The notes: generated from the letters alone by a model not told the origin. A stretch of DNA of 64,000 nucleotides from Formosa agariphila KMM 3901 (GCF_000723205.1 NZ_HG315671.1:1027351-1091350), one strand, 5' to 3'; numbered from the stretch's first letter, positions 37,498 through 46,278 are shown. A program made the numbers and translations.

Positions 37498-39239
37498 ATA
37501 AAAATATAATTTATATCGGATTGGCATTAGTGGTTGGTTTGGGCTTGGGATTCGTGTTTTTTGGACATACAGAATCTCAAATTCTGACAGAATCTCATAA
37601 TCATGAAATTGGCGAAAGTTCAGAAAAATGGACTTGTTCCATGCATCCTCAAATTGTGAGAGATGAAGCCGGAAGTTGCCCCATTTGTGGTATGGCACTT
37701 ATTCCTATAGCTATAGATAGCGATGGATTAACAGCTCAGCAATTTAAGCTGACTAAACATGCTATGGCTTTGGCAAATATTGAGACTACAACTATTGGTG
37801 AAGCTAGTTCTGACGATATCCAATTACAATTGTCAGGAACAATTCAGGTGAATGATGATGAGATATTTATTCAGCCAGCTCATTTTAATGGTCGTATTGA
37901 AAAACTATATGTTACCTCTGTTGGTCAAAAGGTTAATAAAGGTCAATTGGTTGCTAAAATATATTCTCCAGCGTTACTTAGTGCGCAACAGGAATTAATT
38001 ACGGCGTATAAGATGAAGGGGTCTCAACCCGAATTATATAAAGCGGTTCGTAATAAATTTAAAAACTGGATGATTCATGATGCACAATTAAATGCTATCG
38101 AAACATCTGGAACAGTAATTAACCCATTTCAAATCTATTCGCATGTATCGGGAACTGTTTCCGAAATTTCAGCAAAAGAAGGTGATCATGTAATGGACGG
38201 CAAAGCCATCTTTAAAGTCGCTAATTTAAATACGGTATGGGCAGAATTTGATGCTTACGAAAATCAGATTTCCGCATTACAAGTGGGGCAAACCGTAGCC
38301 ATTTCAGCAAAAGCGTATCCAAATCGCATTATTACATCTAAAATTACATTTATCGATCCTATTTTAAACGCATCGACAAGAACGGTTACAGTACGAGCTG
38401 TTTTAAATAATTCAGATCATTTGTTTAAACCCGGTATGTTTGTAGAGGGTGCAATTATACGCATGCAAACAATAAACACAAATAAATTAACCATTCCGGC
38501 TTCGGCAGTCATGTGGACAGGAAAACGTTCTGTAGTCTATTTAAAAGCTAATGTAGATGAACCTGTTTTTGAAATGCGCGAAATAGATTTAGGGACAAAA
38601 CAAGGCGATACTTACGAGGTATTAGATGGGGTAGATGTTGGAGATGTTATTGTTACTCATGGTACTTTTACTGTAGATGCAGCAGCACAATTAAAAGGTA
38701 AAGCATCTATGATGAATACAAATGAAACTTCTAAAACCACTGCAGCTGTTATTGAAACAAAATCAATGACTTCAGAAAAATTTAAAGATGTACCAGAAGT
38801 GTTTCAGAAAGAACTTGAGTCGGTATTGTATTTGTATCTAAATTTAAAAGATCAATTGGTAGACAGTGATTTAAAATCGGCTAAATTACAAGCAGATTTG
38901 CTTTTAGCGCGGTTAAACACAATAACAACGGAGTCTATTTCAAATCATCCAAAAATGATGAAGGATTGGAAAACAATTTCAGAACAGATGAAAACAGATT
39001 TAGTAACTATTCAAAATGAAGATAACTTAAAATCTTTTCGTTCACAATTTTCTACAATCTCTTTAGATTTAATTCAGTTGATTGAAAAATATGGTGTTCC
39101 CATACAAGTTTATGTTCAGTTTTGTCCCATGGCAAATACAAACAAAGGTGGATATTGGCTAAGTTTATCAGAAGAGATCTTGAATCCGTATTATGGTGCT
39201 GCAATGTTAGGTTGTGGTGAAAATGACAAAATACTATAG
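37494..39239 (+). CDS. CusB-type RND adaptor with N-terminal metal-binding and C-terminal DUF3347 domains
   Basis: 581 residues. An N-terminal membrane anchor (about 5-23) is followed by a heavy-metal-binding module (Cys48, Met50, His51, Cys62, Cys65, Met67 in 'WTCSMHPQ' and 'CPICGMAL'). The adaptor core comes next (about 80-400): lipoyl halves, a helical hairpin ('IYSPALLSAQQEL'), and barrel 'NTVWAEFDAYENQISAL'. The DUF3347 domain lies at about 440-575 with 'QFCPMAN' and 'NPYYGAAMLGCGE'. It links the inner-membrane RND pump to the outer-membrane channel and could hand metal to the pump. It lies several genes after the pump, separated by the regulator and copA. It is complete, although the pump gene is broken. 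Confidence 0.93.
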   Translation: MNKNIIYIGLALVVGLGLGFVFFGHTESQILTESHNHEIGESSEKWTCSMHPQIVRDEAGSCPICGMALIPIAIDSDGLTAQQFKLTKHAMALANIETTTIGEASSDDIQLQLSGTIQVNDDEIFIQPAHFNGRIEKLYVTSVGQKVNKGQLVAKIYSPALLSAQQELITAYKMKGSQPELYKAVRNKFKNWMIHDAQLNAIETSGTVINPFQIYSHVSGTVSEISAKEGDHVMDGKAIFKVANLNTVWAEFDAYENQISALQVGQTVAISAKAYPNRIITSKITFIDPILNASTRTVTVRAVLNNSDHLFKPGMFVEGAIIRMQTINTNKLTIPASAVMWTGKRSVVYLKANVDEPVFEMREIDLGTKQGDTYEVLDGVDVGDVIVTHGTFTVDAAAQLKGKASMMNTNETSKTTAAVIETKSMTSEKFKDVPEVFQKELESVLYLYLNLKDQLVDSDLKSAKLQADLLLARLNTITTESISNHPKMMKDWKTISEQMKTDLVTIQNEDNLKSFRSQFSTISLDLIQLIEKYGVPIQVYVQFCPMANTNKGGYWLSLSEEILNPYYGAAMLGCGENDKIL

Positions 39240-39399
39240 TAAAAAAGACTGTTAATTTGGGTTATGATAGAATTTATGATTATTTAGTGAGAATAATTAA
39301 ATACTTTAACACAAAAAAACGAGTCTATATGTGGAGTGTTTCGTAATTAAATGTTAATTTGCGATTGTATTAATACTTTAATTAATCAAAAAGCTATAC

Positions 39400-39660
39400 A
39401 TGGAAATCTTGTTAGATAATGTAATACCAGAAGATCATCCTCGAACATTTACTACAAACGCATCTGACCATAAAGATGTTATAAAAGTAAAACAAGCTGT
39501 AATGGCTCTCGAAGGTGTAGAATCTATTGAATTTTTAGATGTTGTTTTTCCTAAGCAGTTTAAGGTAAGTGTTTCAAAAATGATTGAAGTTCGTTTTGTA
39601 GAAGAAGCCGTTAACGAAGTAGGATTTAACGCCATTCCAAGGGAGTTTTTATCCTTTTAA
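39400..39660 (+). CDS. Small HMA-like protein lacking the CxxC metal motif
   Basis: 86 residues. The strand-helix order, 'DVIKVKQAVMALEGVESIEF' then 'KMIEVRFVEEAVNEVGF', matches an HMA (ferredoxin-like) fold. However, the loop that carries the two cysteines in HMA proteins is absent and the protein has no cysteine at all. It follows the copper block by 160 bases on the same strand and is closed by a bidirectional terminator. It may be a structural or interaction partner rather than a chaperone. The fold is inferred from pattern only. Confidence 0.65.
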   Translation: MEILLDNVIPEDHPRTFTTNASDHKDVIKVKQAVMALEGVESIEFLDVVFPKQFKVSVSKMIEVRFVEEAVNEVGFNAIPREFLSF

Positions 39661-39664
39661 TATA

Positions 39665-39696
39665 AAAAAGCTAGTAATTTTAATTACTAGCTTTTT
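39665..39696. terminator. Bidirectional terminator
   Basis: 15-bp perfect stem (39665-39679 with 39682-39696), 2-base spacer, A and T runs inside the stem ends. It lies between the convergent HMA-like gene and the secreted-protein gene. Confidence 0.88.
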
Positions 39697-39718
39697 TATT
39701 TCTATTGTACAGTATTGG

Positions 39719-40171
39719 TTATTTTAAACCGTATACTGTTACATCTGCAGTACCGTTTAAAATACCTTTAGTGTCGTACCAAAACTCGATACTTCTTAAT
39801 TTTCGTTTTCCTCCTCTTAAATCGATAACTCTACTTTCTCCATTTTTAGGAATATCGAATCGGGTATCAATTTTTTCTGGAGCACCGTTATCGTAAGTTA
39901 CAACCATACGCTGTATGTTAACAGGAGCATCTCTTACTTTAAATTTAATTTTTCTGTAATAATCGAAAGGTCCAGGAACATTTATTCTATCGTGATCCGC
40001 TGTGTGTTTAGCATGCGTAGTTCCTAGATTAACCCAGCCAATAGGCTTGCTACTGTTATTATAATTGTTATTATGAACTGGTGGGCGTATGTTTCTTTGT
40101 GCAGAAACAAACTGAATACTCAATACGCATACAACAAGTGCTGTAAGCAGATTTCTAGTTATGGTTTTCAT
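39719..40171 (-). CDS. Secreted protein resembling DUF2541
   Basis: 150 residues. The signal peptide ends near 'IQFVSAQ' (about residue 24). An Asn-rich stretch is followed by a beta-rich domain (about 45-150) with 'WVNLGTTHAKHTADHDRI', 'VNIQRMVVTYDNG', and 'GESRVIDLRGGKRKLRSIEF'. The last two resemble the DUF2541 pattern (jelly-roll-like secreted domain). No catalytic residues stand out. It appears monocistronic. The function is unknown. Confidence 0.65.
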   Translation of the reverse strand: MKTITRNLLTALVVCVLSIQFVSAQRNIRPPVHNNNYNNSSKPIGWVNLGTTHAKHTADHDRINVPGPFDYYRKIKFKVRDAPVNIQRMVVTYDNGAPEKIDTRFDIPKNGESRVIDLRGGKRKLRSIEFWYDTKGILNGTADVTVYGLK

Positions 40172-40248
40172 GAAAATTTTTGTTTAATAGTCGTTAATTT
40201 GAAAATAAATATACAGAAAAAGTATTACTTAGACCGGTTTGATTTTTA

Positions 40249-40998
40249 TTAAATGATTTTTTTTATGACACGTAATTTATGGGTGTGCATATTTTTATCT
40301 GCATTATAAATACCAGAATGGTCTAATCTGTCTATTCTAATTTTTCCGTGTGCATGGATAATATAATTATCGTTCATGATAATACCAACATGAACAATCT
40401 GTCCTTCATTATTATCGAAAAACGCTAAATCTCCAGCTTCACTCTCTTCTATAAAACTTAAGGCTTCGCCTTGAGTAGCTTGTTGCGAGGCATCTCTAAA
40501 TATTTTATAGCCGTTAAGTTTATAAACCATTTGTGTAAACCCAGAACAGTCTATACCAAACGGTGTTTTTCCTCCCCATAAATACGGAGCATTTAAATAC
40601 ATAAATGCGGTATCTATAAGATTGCTTTTAGGTTTAATTGTATCTGTTACTTCACCATCATGAGAATGGTTTAAAAGTTGTAAACTGTTTAATGTAGACC
40701 CTAAAGGAATTGGGTAAAGTTGTTGATTATTATCGTATACAAATTCGACTAAATCTGTAGATAATTTTAGAGGTTCAGAATTTAGTGAGTTGTATATGTC
40801 TTCAGAAATTTCAACATATTGTTTATTATCTATCCAACCTTCATAAGTGTCGAAAGCCAATCTTATTTTACTCCATTTTTTTCGCTGTTCTAATATCTTA
40901 AAATGTTCACCATAGAGTACCTGAGAAATAAGTTCAGAAGCATCACTAGGTTCTATTCTTAAAGGGACAATGCTTAAATTACAAACGCCGTATTGCAT
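40249..40998 (-). CDS. C40 family cysteine peptidase (NlpC/P60) with SH3 domain
   Basis: 249 residues. An N-terminal bacterial SH3-like domain (about 5-65, 'LIVPLRIEPSDASE'-type opening seen as 'LSIVPLRIEPSDASELISQV') precedes an NlpC/P60 domain (about 125-249). The catalytic Cys151 is in 'GIDCSGF', His203 in 'IVHVGI', and a third polar residue lies around His215. It should cleave peptide cross-bridges such as D-Glu-meso-diaminopimelate in peptidoglycan stem peptides. No signal peptide is obvious, so it may act on recycled muropeptides inside the cell, as in other Bacteroidota homologues. The next gene on the same strand upstream is a thiolase. Confidence 0.9.
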   Translation of the reverse strand: MQYGVCNLSIVPLRIEPSDASELISQVLYGEHFKILEQRKKWSKIRLAFDTYEGWIDNKQYVEISEDIYNSLNSEPLKLSTDLVEFVYDNNQQLYPIPLGSTLNSLQLLNHSHDGEVTDTIKPKSNLIDTAFMYLNAPYLWGGKTPFGIDCSGFTQMVYKLNGYKIFRDASQQATQGEALSFIEESEAGDLAFFDNNEGQIVHVGIIMNDNYIIHAHGKIRIDRLDHSGIYNADKNMHTHKLRVIKKII

Positions 40999-41064
40999 TA
41001 ATTAACTATTGGATTTTGGTCTAAATATAGAATTTAATGTGTTTTTAAAAAAGATATTTTCAAT

Positions 41065-42243
41065 TTAAAGACGTTCTATTACCATTGCAGAAGCTCCACC
41101 ACCTCCATTACAAATTGCAGCAGCACCTAGTTTAGCATTATTTTGTTCTAAAACATTTAAAAGCGTGATAACAATTCGTACTCCAGAACAGCCTAAAGGA
41201 TGCCCTAAAGAAACGGCACCTCCGTTAACATTTACATTGGTATCTGTTAATCCTAAGAGTTTCATATTGGCTAAACCTACTACAGAAAAGGCTTCATTAA
41301 ATTCGAAAAACTCTATATCTTCAATTTTCAAATTTGCTTTATCTAATGCTTTTGGTAATGCTTTTGCAGGAGCCGTTGTAAACCATTCAGGAGCAAGAGA
41401 GGCATCTGCATAGCTTTTTATAACGGCTAAAGGTTTTAATCCTAAAGATTCCGCTTTGTCTTTACTCATTAAAATTACAGCGCCAGCACCATCATTTATT
41501 GTAGAGGCATTTGCGGCAGTTACAGTACCGTCTTTTGTAAATACGGCGCGTAGTGAAGGAATTTTATCTAATTTAACATTTGTGAATTCTTCGTCTTTCC
41601 TAAAGATAACAGGCTCTCCGCGTCGCTGAGGTATTTCAACCGGAACAACTTCATTGTCGAATTTTCCAGATTCCCAAGCTTTTGCAGAACGTGAATAGGA
41701 TTGTATTGCATAAGCATCTTGTGCTTCTCGAGTAAATTTATGCTCTGTTGCGCAGGCATCTGCACAAACTCCCATAGCATTTTGGTTGTAGGCATCTAAT
41801 AACCCATCTTGTTGAAGTCCGTCGACTAAAGTCGTAGGACCAAATTTAGTACCTGTTCTAGCATGCATATAATGTGGAATCATACTCATGTTTTCCATAC
41901 CACCTGCTACAATAATTTCAGCATCGCCAAGTGCAATAGACTGTGCAGCTAGCATCATGGCTTTCATACCCGAAGCACAAACTTTATTTACTGTTGTACA
42001 AGGTACTGTATTAGGAATACCTGCAAAGATAGCCGCTTGTTTTGCCGGAGCTTGCCCTGCACCAGCTTGTACCACTTGTCCCATAAAAACTTCATCGACC
42101 AAATTCGGGTCAAGTTGTATTTTATCGAGCGCACCTTTAATGGCGACAGCACCTAATTTTGGCGCGGGAATAGTAGAAATTGAGCCTAAAAAACTTCCAA
42201 TTGGTGTTCGGGCTGCTGAAACAATAACGACTTCTTTACTCAT
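41065..42243 (-). CDS. Acetyl-CoA C-acetyltransferase (thiolase)
   Basis: 392 residues, typical of biosynthetic or degradative thiolases. The acyl-accepting Cys89 lies in 'TVNKVCASGMKAMM'. 'EFNEAFSVVG' supplies the Asn-Glu pair, 'GGAVSLGHPLGCSG' the catalytic His, and 'AAICNGGGGASAMVI' the second Cys. It condenses two acetyl-CoA or cleaves acetoacetyl-CoA in the cytoplasm. It is not clustered with other fatty-acid or ketone genes, apart from an acyl-CoA dehydrogenase 6 kb away, so the direction of flux is unclear. Confidence 0.93.
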   Translation of the reverse strand: MSKEVVIVSAARTPIGSFLGSISTIPAPKLGAVAIKGALDKIQLDPNLVDEVFMGQVVQAGAGQAPAKQAAIFAGIPNTVPCTTVNKVCASGMKAMMLAAQSIALGDAEIIVAGGMENMSMIPHYMHARTGTKFGPTTLVDGLQQDGLLDAYNQNAMGVCADACATEHKFTREAQDAYAIQSYSRSAKAWESGKFDNEVVPVEIPQRRGEPVIFRKDEEFTNVKLDKIPSLRAVFTKDGTVTAANASTINDGAGAVILMSKDKAESLGLKPLAVIKSYADASLAPEWFTTAPAKALPKALDKANLKIEDIEFFEFNEAFSVVGLANMKLLGLTDTNVNVNGGAVSLGHPLGCSGVRIVITLLNVLEQNNAKLGAAAICNGGGGASAMVIERL

Positions 42244-42343
42244 TTGAATCTATTTGCAATTAATTGTTACGAATTTAATGAAATTAATAGGATTTATAAA
42301 GGATTCCTCAGTTATAAAGCTGTTAAAACGCCTTAATTTTTAT

Positions 42344-42351
42344 TACATTTG
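42344..42351 (+). promoter_or_regulatory. Promoter -7 box of the 7TM-HD gene
   Basis: TACATTTG, an exact match. It overlaps an in-frame TTG at 42349, which supports the ATG at 42370 as start. Confidence 0.6.
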
Positions 42352-42369
42352 ATTTACTTAATTCCATTC

Positions 42370-44421
42370 ATGAAAGATTTTGTAAATACCTTGTATAGAA
42401 ATCATACGTTGTTATATAAAGTGTTGCTTTTTATATGTACCACTTTTTTAATAGTGTATTTATTTCCTAAAAGCGGACGATTTAAATATGATTTTGAAAA
42501 AGGTAAGCCATGGCAGTCCGAAAACTTATATGCGCCTTTCAATTTTGCCATTAAAAAAAGTAATGAAGAAATTTCTACAGAGAAACAAGATGTTACTAAT
42601 AATGCCATTCGGTATTTCGACATCGATAGTGGTATAAAAGAACAAGTTTTTAAGAATTATAAAATTACGTTTGAAGAAACCGTCCCAGATTCAATCCCTA
42701 AATCCGATTATAGAACGCTCTTTTCTGAAGGAACAAAAATTCTAAACGAGTTCTATCATTATGGTGTACTGCATGAAGATCATAGTTTTAATGCAAAAAG
42801 TACGGTAGTTCTTTTAGAAAACCGTGTAGAAAAAGTAAGTGCAGAATATTCCAATTTAGTTAAGCAAGGAAATATAAAACCACAACTCATTCAAACGTTA
42901 ATCAATCATGAATTGAGTAGTTATGAAAAATTATTCTTATCTATTTTTTATGATGTTGTAGAGCCTAACTTAACGTATAATAAAGAGTTTACCGAACGTG
43001 CACTAGAAGAAGAACTCAGTAAAATTTCGTACACAAGAGGAAGTATCGAGAAAGAAACACTTCTAATTTCTAAGGGAGAAGTTGTTGAGGGTGACAAGTT
43101 TCAAGTCTTAAAATCGTTAGAATCTGAATACGAATCGCAAGTTTGGAATGCGTCCAATTACAATTGGATTGTGTTTGCATATACCGTGTTGGTTTCACTC
43201 GCTTTATTAATGTTATTACTGTTTTTAAGAAAATACAGACGCGATGTGTTCGAAAATAATAATAAAGTAACCTTTATTTTTTTCAACATATTATTCATGG
43301 TTTTTATCACCTCGTTTGTTGTAAATTATAATGCGCACTATATTTATGTGGTGCCTATTTGTATTCTGCCATTGGTTTTAAAAGCCTTTTTCGATGCGCG
43401 ATTAGGTTTGTTTACTCATGTAGTAACGATGTTGCTATTGGGGTCTATTGTGCCTAATAGTTACGAGTATATGTTTCTTCAAATTATTGCGGGAATTGTA
43501 ACAATTTTAACGGTTTCAGAATTATACAAACGTGCCAATTTATTTATTTCGATAGGACAAATTACCATAGTTTATATCATTGCTTATTTTGCATTCTTTG
43601 TAATTCATGAAGGAAGTATAGATAACCTGAAATGGGAAACTTTTTTAATGTTTATTCTATGCGGGTTAGCCACGCTGTTTGTGCAACCATTAATTTATGC
43701 TTACGAAAAAATGTTCGGGTTAGTGTCAGACGTATCCTTGTTGGAGCTTACAGATACCAATTCTAAGTTATTAAAAGAATTAGCAGAGAAAGCCCCGGGT
43801 ACATTTCACCATTCCTTAAATGTCGCTAATTTGGCAGAAGCTTCAGCAAACGAAATTGGCGCAAATGCGATGTTAATTCGAGTTGGAGCTTTGTATCATG
43901 ATATTGGTAAAATGAAAAACCCAACATATTTCACCGAAAATCAATCTACAGGTATAAATCCACATGATGAGTTAGCACCTAAGGAAAGCGCAAAAATCAT
44001 TATAGACCATGTTTTAAATGGTATCGAAATAGGGAAGAAGCGCAATCTGCCAGATCGTGTAATCGATTTTATTAGAACACATCACGGAACCAGTGTGGTT
44101 TATTATTTTTATATGATGGAGAAAAAATCGAATCCAGAAGATGTTAATATAGATGATTTTAGATATTTAGGGCCGAAGCCATTTAGTAAGGAGACCGCTA
44201 TTTTAATGATGTGCGATAGTGTGGAAGCTGCTTCAAAAAGTTTAAAAGACCCTACTTCTACAAAAATTGATGCGTTTGTTGAAAATATTATTGATAAGCA
44301 GATGGACGAAGGACAATTTTTAAATTCTAATATTACTTTTAAAGAAATTCAATCTATTAAAAAAGTGCTAAAACTCAAGCTAGCAAACATTTACCATTTA
44401 AGAATTGAATACCCTGAATAA
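42370..44421 (+). CDS. 7TM receptor with intracellular HD hydrolase (PgpH/YqfF-like)
   Basis: 683 residues from ATG 42370; an upstream in-frame TTG falls inside the promoter box. One N-terminal membrane segment (about 15-30) is followed by an extracytoplasmic 7TMR-HDED domain (about 45-265), seven membrane segments (about 270-455), and a cytoplasmic HD domain with 'PGTFHHSLNVANLAE' (His480, His481) and 'ALYHDIGKM' (His510, Asp511). Homologues such as PgpH hydrolyse c-di-AMP. Whether this one does, and what its external domain senses, is unknown. A tRNA pair with its own promoter follows. Confidence 0.92.
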   Translation: MKDFVNTLYRNHTLLYKVLLFICTTFLIVYLFPKSGRFKYDFEKGKPWQSENLYAPFNFAIKKSNEEISTEKQDVTNNAIRYFDIDSGIKEQVFKNYKITFEETVPDSIPKSDYRTLFSEGTKILNEFYHYGVLHEDHSFNAKSTVVLLENRVEKVSAEYSNLVKQGNIKPQLIQTLINHELSSYEKLFLSIFYDVVEPNLTYNKEFTERALEEELSKISYTRGSIEKETLLISKGEVVEGDKFQVLKSLESEYESQVWNASNYNWIVFAYTVLVSLALLMLLLFLRKYRRDVFENNNKVTFIFFNILFMVFITSFVVNYNAHYIYVVPICILPLVLKAFFDARLGLFTHVVTMLLLGSIVPNSYEYMFLQIIAGIVTILTVSELYKRANLFISIGQITIVYIIAYFAFFVIHEGSIDNLKWETFLMFILCGLATLFVQPLIYAYEKMFGLVSDVSLLELTDTNSKLLKELAEKAPGTFHHSLNVANLAEASANEIGANAMLIRVGALYHDIGKMKNPTYFTENQSTGINPHDELAPKESAKIIIDHVLNGIEIGKKRNLPDRVIDFIRTHHGTSVVYYFYMMEKKSNPEDVNIDDFRYLGPKPFSKETAILMMCDSVEAASKSLKDPTSTKIDAFVENIIDKQMDEGQFLNSNITFKEIQSIKKVLKLKLANIYHLRIEYPE

Positions 44422-44447
44422 TTTTTATAAAAAAGACGTAAAAAGGT

Positions 44448-44477
44448 TTTGATTTGTGATAATATAGCTTAAATTTG
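44448..44477 (+). promoter_or_regulatory. Promoter of the tRNA-Ser/tRNA-Pro pair
   Basis: TTTG (44448-44451), 18 bases, TAAATTTG (44470-44477): full consensus in sequence and spacing, 34 bases before tRNA-Ser. This is one of the two best promoter matches in the window. Confidence 0.78.
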
Positions 44478-44511
44478 CAACCGCAAAATTATTGCAATGT
44501 TCATGAATTTA

Positions 44512-44595
44512 GGAGAGGTGCCAGAGTGGTAATGGAGCAGATTGCTAATCTGTCGACGGGTAACTGTCGCCAGGGTTCGAGTCCCTGTCTCTCCG
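44512..44595 (+). tRNA. tRNA-Ser (anticodon GCT)
   Basis: 84-nt class II tRNA. The acceptor stem GGAGAGG/TCTCTCC ends in a G-U pair and the discriminator is G. The anticodon loop TTGCTAA gives GCT, the variable arm is long, and the T loop is TTCGAGT. CCA is not encoded. Confidence 0.96.
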
Positions 44596-44646
44596 CAATT
44601 AATCTTTAATATAATATCGGGAATTAAAGATTTTAACAATACACCT

Positions 44647-44721
44647 CGGGGTGTAGCGTAGCCCGGTTATCGCGCCACGTTTGGGACGTGGAGGCCGCAG
44701 GTTCGAATCCTGCCACCCCGA
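44647..44721 (+). tRNA. tRNA-Pro (anticodon TGG)
   Basis: 75 nt. Acceptor stem CGGGGTG/CACCCCG, anticodon stem CCACG/CGTGG with loop TTTGGGA giving TGG, T loop TTCGAAT, discriminator A. A decayed integrase follows 230 bases downstream, so its 3' end is a likely old integration site. Confidence 0.96.
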
Positions 44722-44746
44722 CAATAGTCAATTGTAAATTGATTCA

Positions 44747-44781
44747 AAACCTTGTAAATCGTATGATTTACAAGGTTTTAT
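44747..44781 (+). terminator. Terminator after the tRNA pair
   Basis: 14-bp perfect stem (44747-44760 with 44765-44778), GTAT loop, then T-rich sequence. Confidence 0.82.
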
Positions 44782-44820
44782 TGTTTTAGGACATTTATTT
44801 AAATTGATATCATATCAATC

Positions 44821-44876
44821 TAATCGGTTCACAATTCGGTTCACAGTTTTTAAATCTTAAAAATGTAAACCGATTA
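44821..44876. other. Repeat cluster beside tRNA-Pro, possible attachment-site remnant
   Basis: TCGGTTCACA occurs twice, 12 bases apart (44824-44833 and 44836-44845). TAATCGGTT (44821-44829) is also repeated inverted as AACCGATTA (44868-44876). It lies between tRNA-Pro and the integrase remnant, as the recombination sites of tRNA-targeted elements do. That role is inference. Confidence 0.4.
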
Positions 44877-44949
44877 ACTTTAAAAAACGTGTATAGTAAT
44901 AGTTGATTTGACTTTCGTCTTGAACATGTTTAACATTAAAACAACCACT

Positions 44950-45399
44950 ATGCAAACACAATCCACACTCAGTATTTTGTTCTAGATTACTGCTTCCAGA
45001 GCAAGGAATAATTTTGTATCTATTTACACTAGAATTACAGTAAATGTGAAACGCGGTGATATCAGTTTAAATAGCGAAGACTTTCCTCAACGTTTTTTAA
45101 GATTTTATTAAGTAACTTATAATAGTCTTGGCGTGGTTTCTTTTGCCATTGGAAAATGCTTTATAGATGCTCAGGCTATTAAATCACGGGTTTAGGTCAA
45201 GATTTACAGGAGTATTCTTTACTCACTTTAATTAACTATCATACTATTCAAATTAGTAGGGCATTCACTTATGGTATGTTTATAAACTATTACACTACTC
45301 AAAAATATATTAAGTTATTCCTTGCAAAGCAGAAGGATCAGGATATGAATTTATCCCAAGTAACATTTAAATTTTTAACTAATCTTTTTTCTATTGCTT
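44950..45399 (+). pseudogene. Decayed tyrosine recombinase (integrase), N-terminal part
   Basis: Reading across stops and frames recovers the Bacteroidota site-specific integrase pattern. From ATG 44950: 'MQTQSTLSILF', stop, then 'IYTRITVNVKRGDISLNSE' (arm-type DNA-binding domain). Then comes 'DAQAIKSR', a frame change, and 'GQDLQEYSLLTLINYH', followed by 'TYGMFINYYTTQKYIKLFL' (SAM-like core-binding domain), ending at a stop at 45397-45399. At least three disruptions are present, and the catalytic R-H-R-Y domain is missing altogether. The position just past tRNA-Pro is the classic integration site. It marks an old mobile element that has lost mobility. 45400-45614 shows nothing recognisable. 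Confidence 0.8.
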
Positions 45400-45614
45400 A
45401 AATTTTAAGCAACTCTTTTAGTAAACACAACCGAAATTCCATTCCTATAAAAATAGGTTTAGTCTAAAAACAGGATACAATATCTTCCTTAATTTTTAAG
45501 GTTAATATAATTCTCGATAGAGTAAACCAACTCGCGCTTTCATTTATAATTTTATAGTCTAACAATGTAAAAGAAACTCCTGTAGTATTCTGAATACAAT
45601 AAAATTAAAATGAT

Positions 45615-46268
45615 ATGGCAGAAATTAAAATAGAAAAGAAAAAGCCAATATGGCCTTGGATTTTAGGATTATTAGTTGTTTTAGGAATAATATTATTCCT
45701 GTTTTATGCGACTAATAATAACGACGATTATATGGATGATACTAATACAAATCAGCCAGTAATGACCGATACGATTACCGATAATAGTAATGCGACTTAT
45801 AATAATGCACCGTCTAGCAACACTACAACTGAATATAAACCCAGCTCAACTTACTTGGTGAATGTACAGAAGTCCTTAAATGATTCTATGAAACTGGGAA
45901 CAGATTCTATATACACGGCAAAGGCCTTTTACAATTTAGCCAATGCCTCTGCTTCTAAAGCAGTAGAAATGAACTTGTATAGTTCTCCAGCTTTAAGCAG
46001 TTTAGAATCAGATTTAAATCAATTTAAGTCGGCTCAAATGGGGCAAGAAGATTTCAGCAAAATAGATTTAAAAACGCTAAGTTCTGAGATTACCGCTGTT
46101 ATTTCTGAAATTCAGAATAAAAATGCTCCAAATTTAGACAAGGAAGTTTCTAATTTAAAGACCCTTTCTAATGAATTAAATTCTTCTACAGACTGGACAA
46201 AGCAACAGAAAAACATTCAAGATTATCTTAATACATCTTATGAAATCTTGACAACTATTAATTATTAA
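45615..46268 (+). CDS. Membrane-anchored protein of unknown function
   Basis: 217 residues. A short basic N-terminus ('KIEKKKPIWPW') and one membrane helix (about 13-29) are followed by an Asn/Asp/Thr-rich low-complexity linker (about 30-75) and an all-helical, probably coiled-coil domain (about 78-217). There are no cysteines and no catalytic motif. I do not recognise the family. It lies 10 bases before a PRC-barrel gene, so the two are likely co-transcribed and may act together at the envelope under stress. This is inferred from adjacency only. Confidence 0.65.
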   Translation: MAEIKIEKKKPIWPWILGLLVVLGIILFLFYATNNNDDYMDDTNTNQPVMTDTITDNSNATYNNAPSSNTTTEYKPSSTYLVNVQKSLNDSMKLGTDSIYTAKAFYNLANASASKAVEMNLYSSPALSSLESDLNQFKSAQMGQEDFSKIDLKTLSSEITAVISEIQNKNAPNLDKEVSNLKTLSNELNSSTDWTKQQKNIQDYLNTSYEILTTINY

Positions 46269-46278
46269 ATCTTACAAA

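Noticed and set aside
39705-39896. 63-codon plus-strand frame
   Set aside because: Antisense to the 3' part of the conserved secreted-protein gene at 39719-40171.
44821-44876. Terminator or riboswitch made by the inverted TAATCGGTT repeat
   Set aside because: The arms are 38 bases apart with no T run, and a proper terminator lies just upstream; a recombination-site remnant is more likely.
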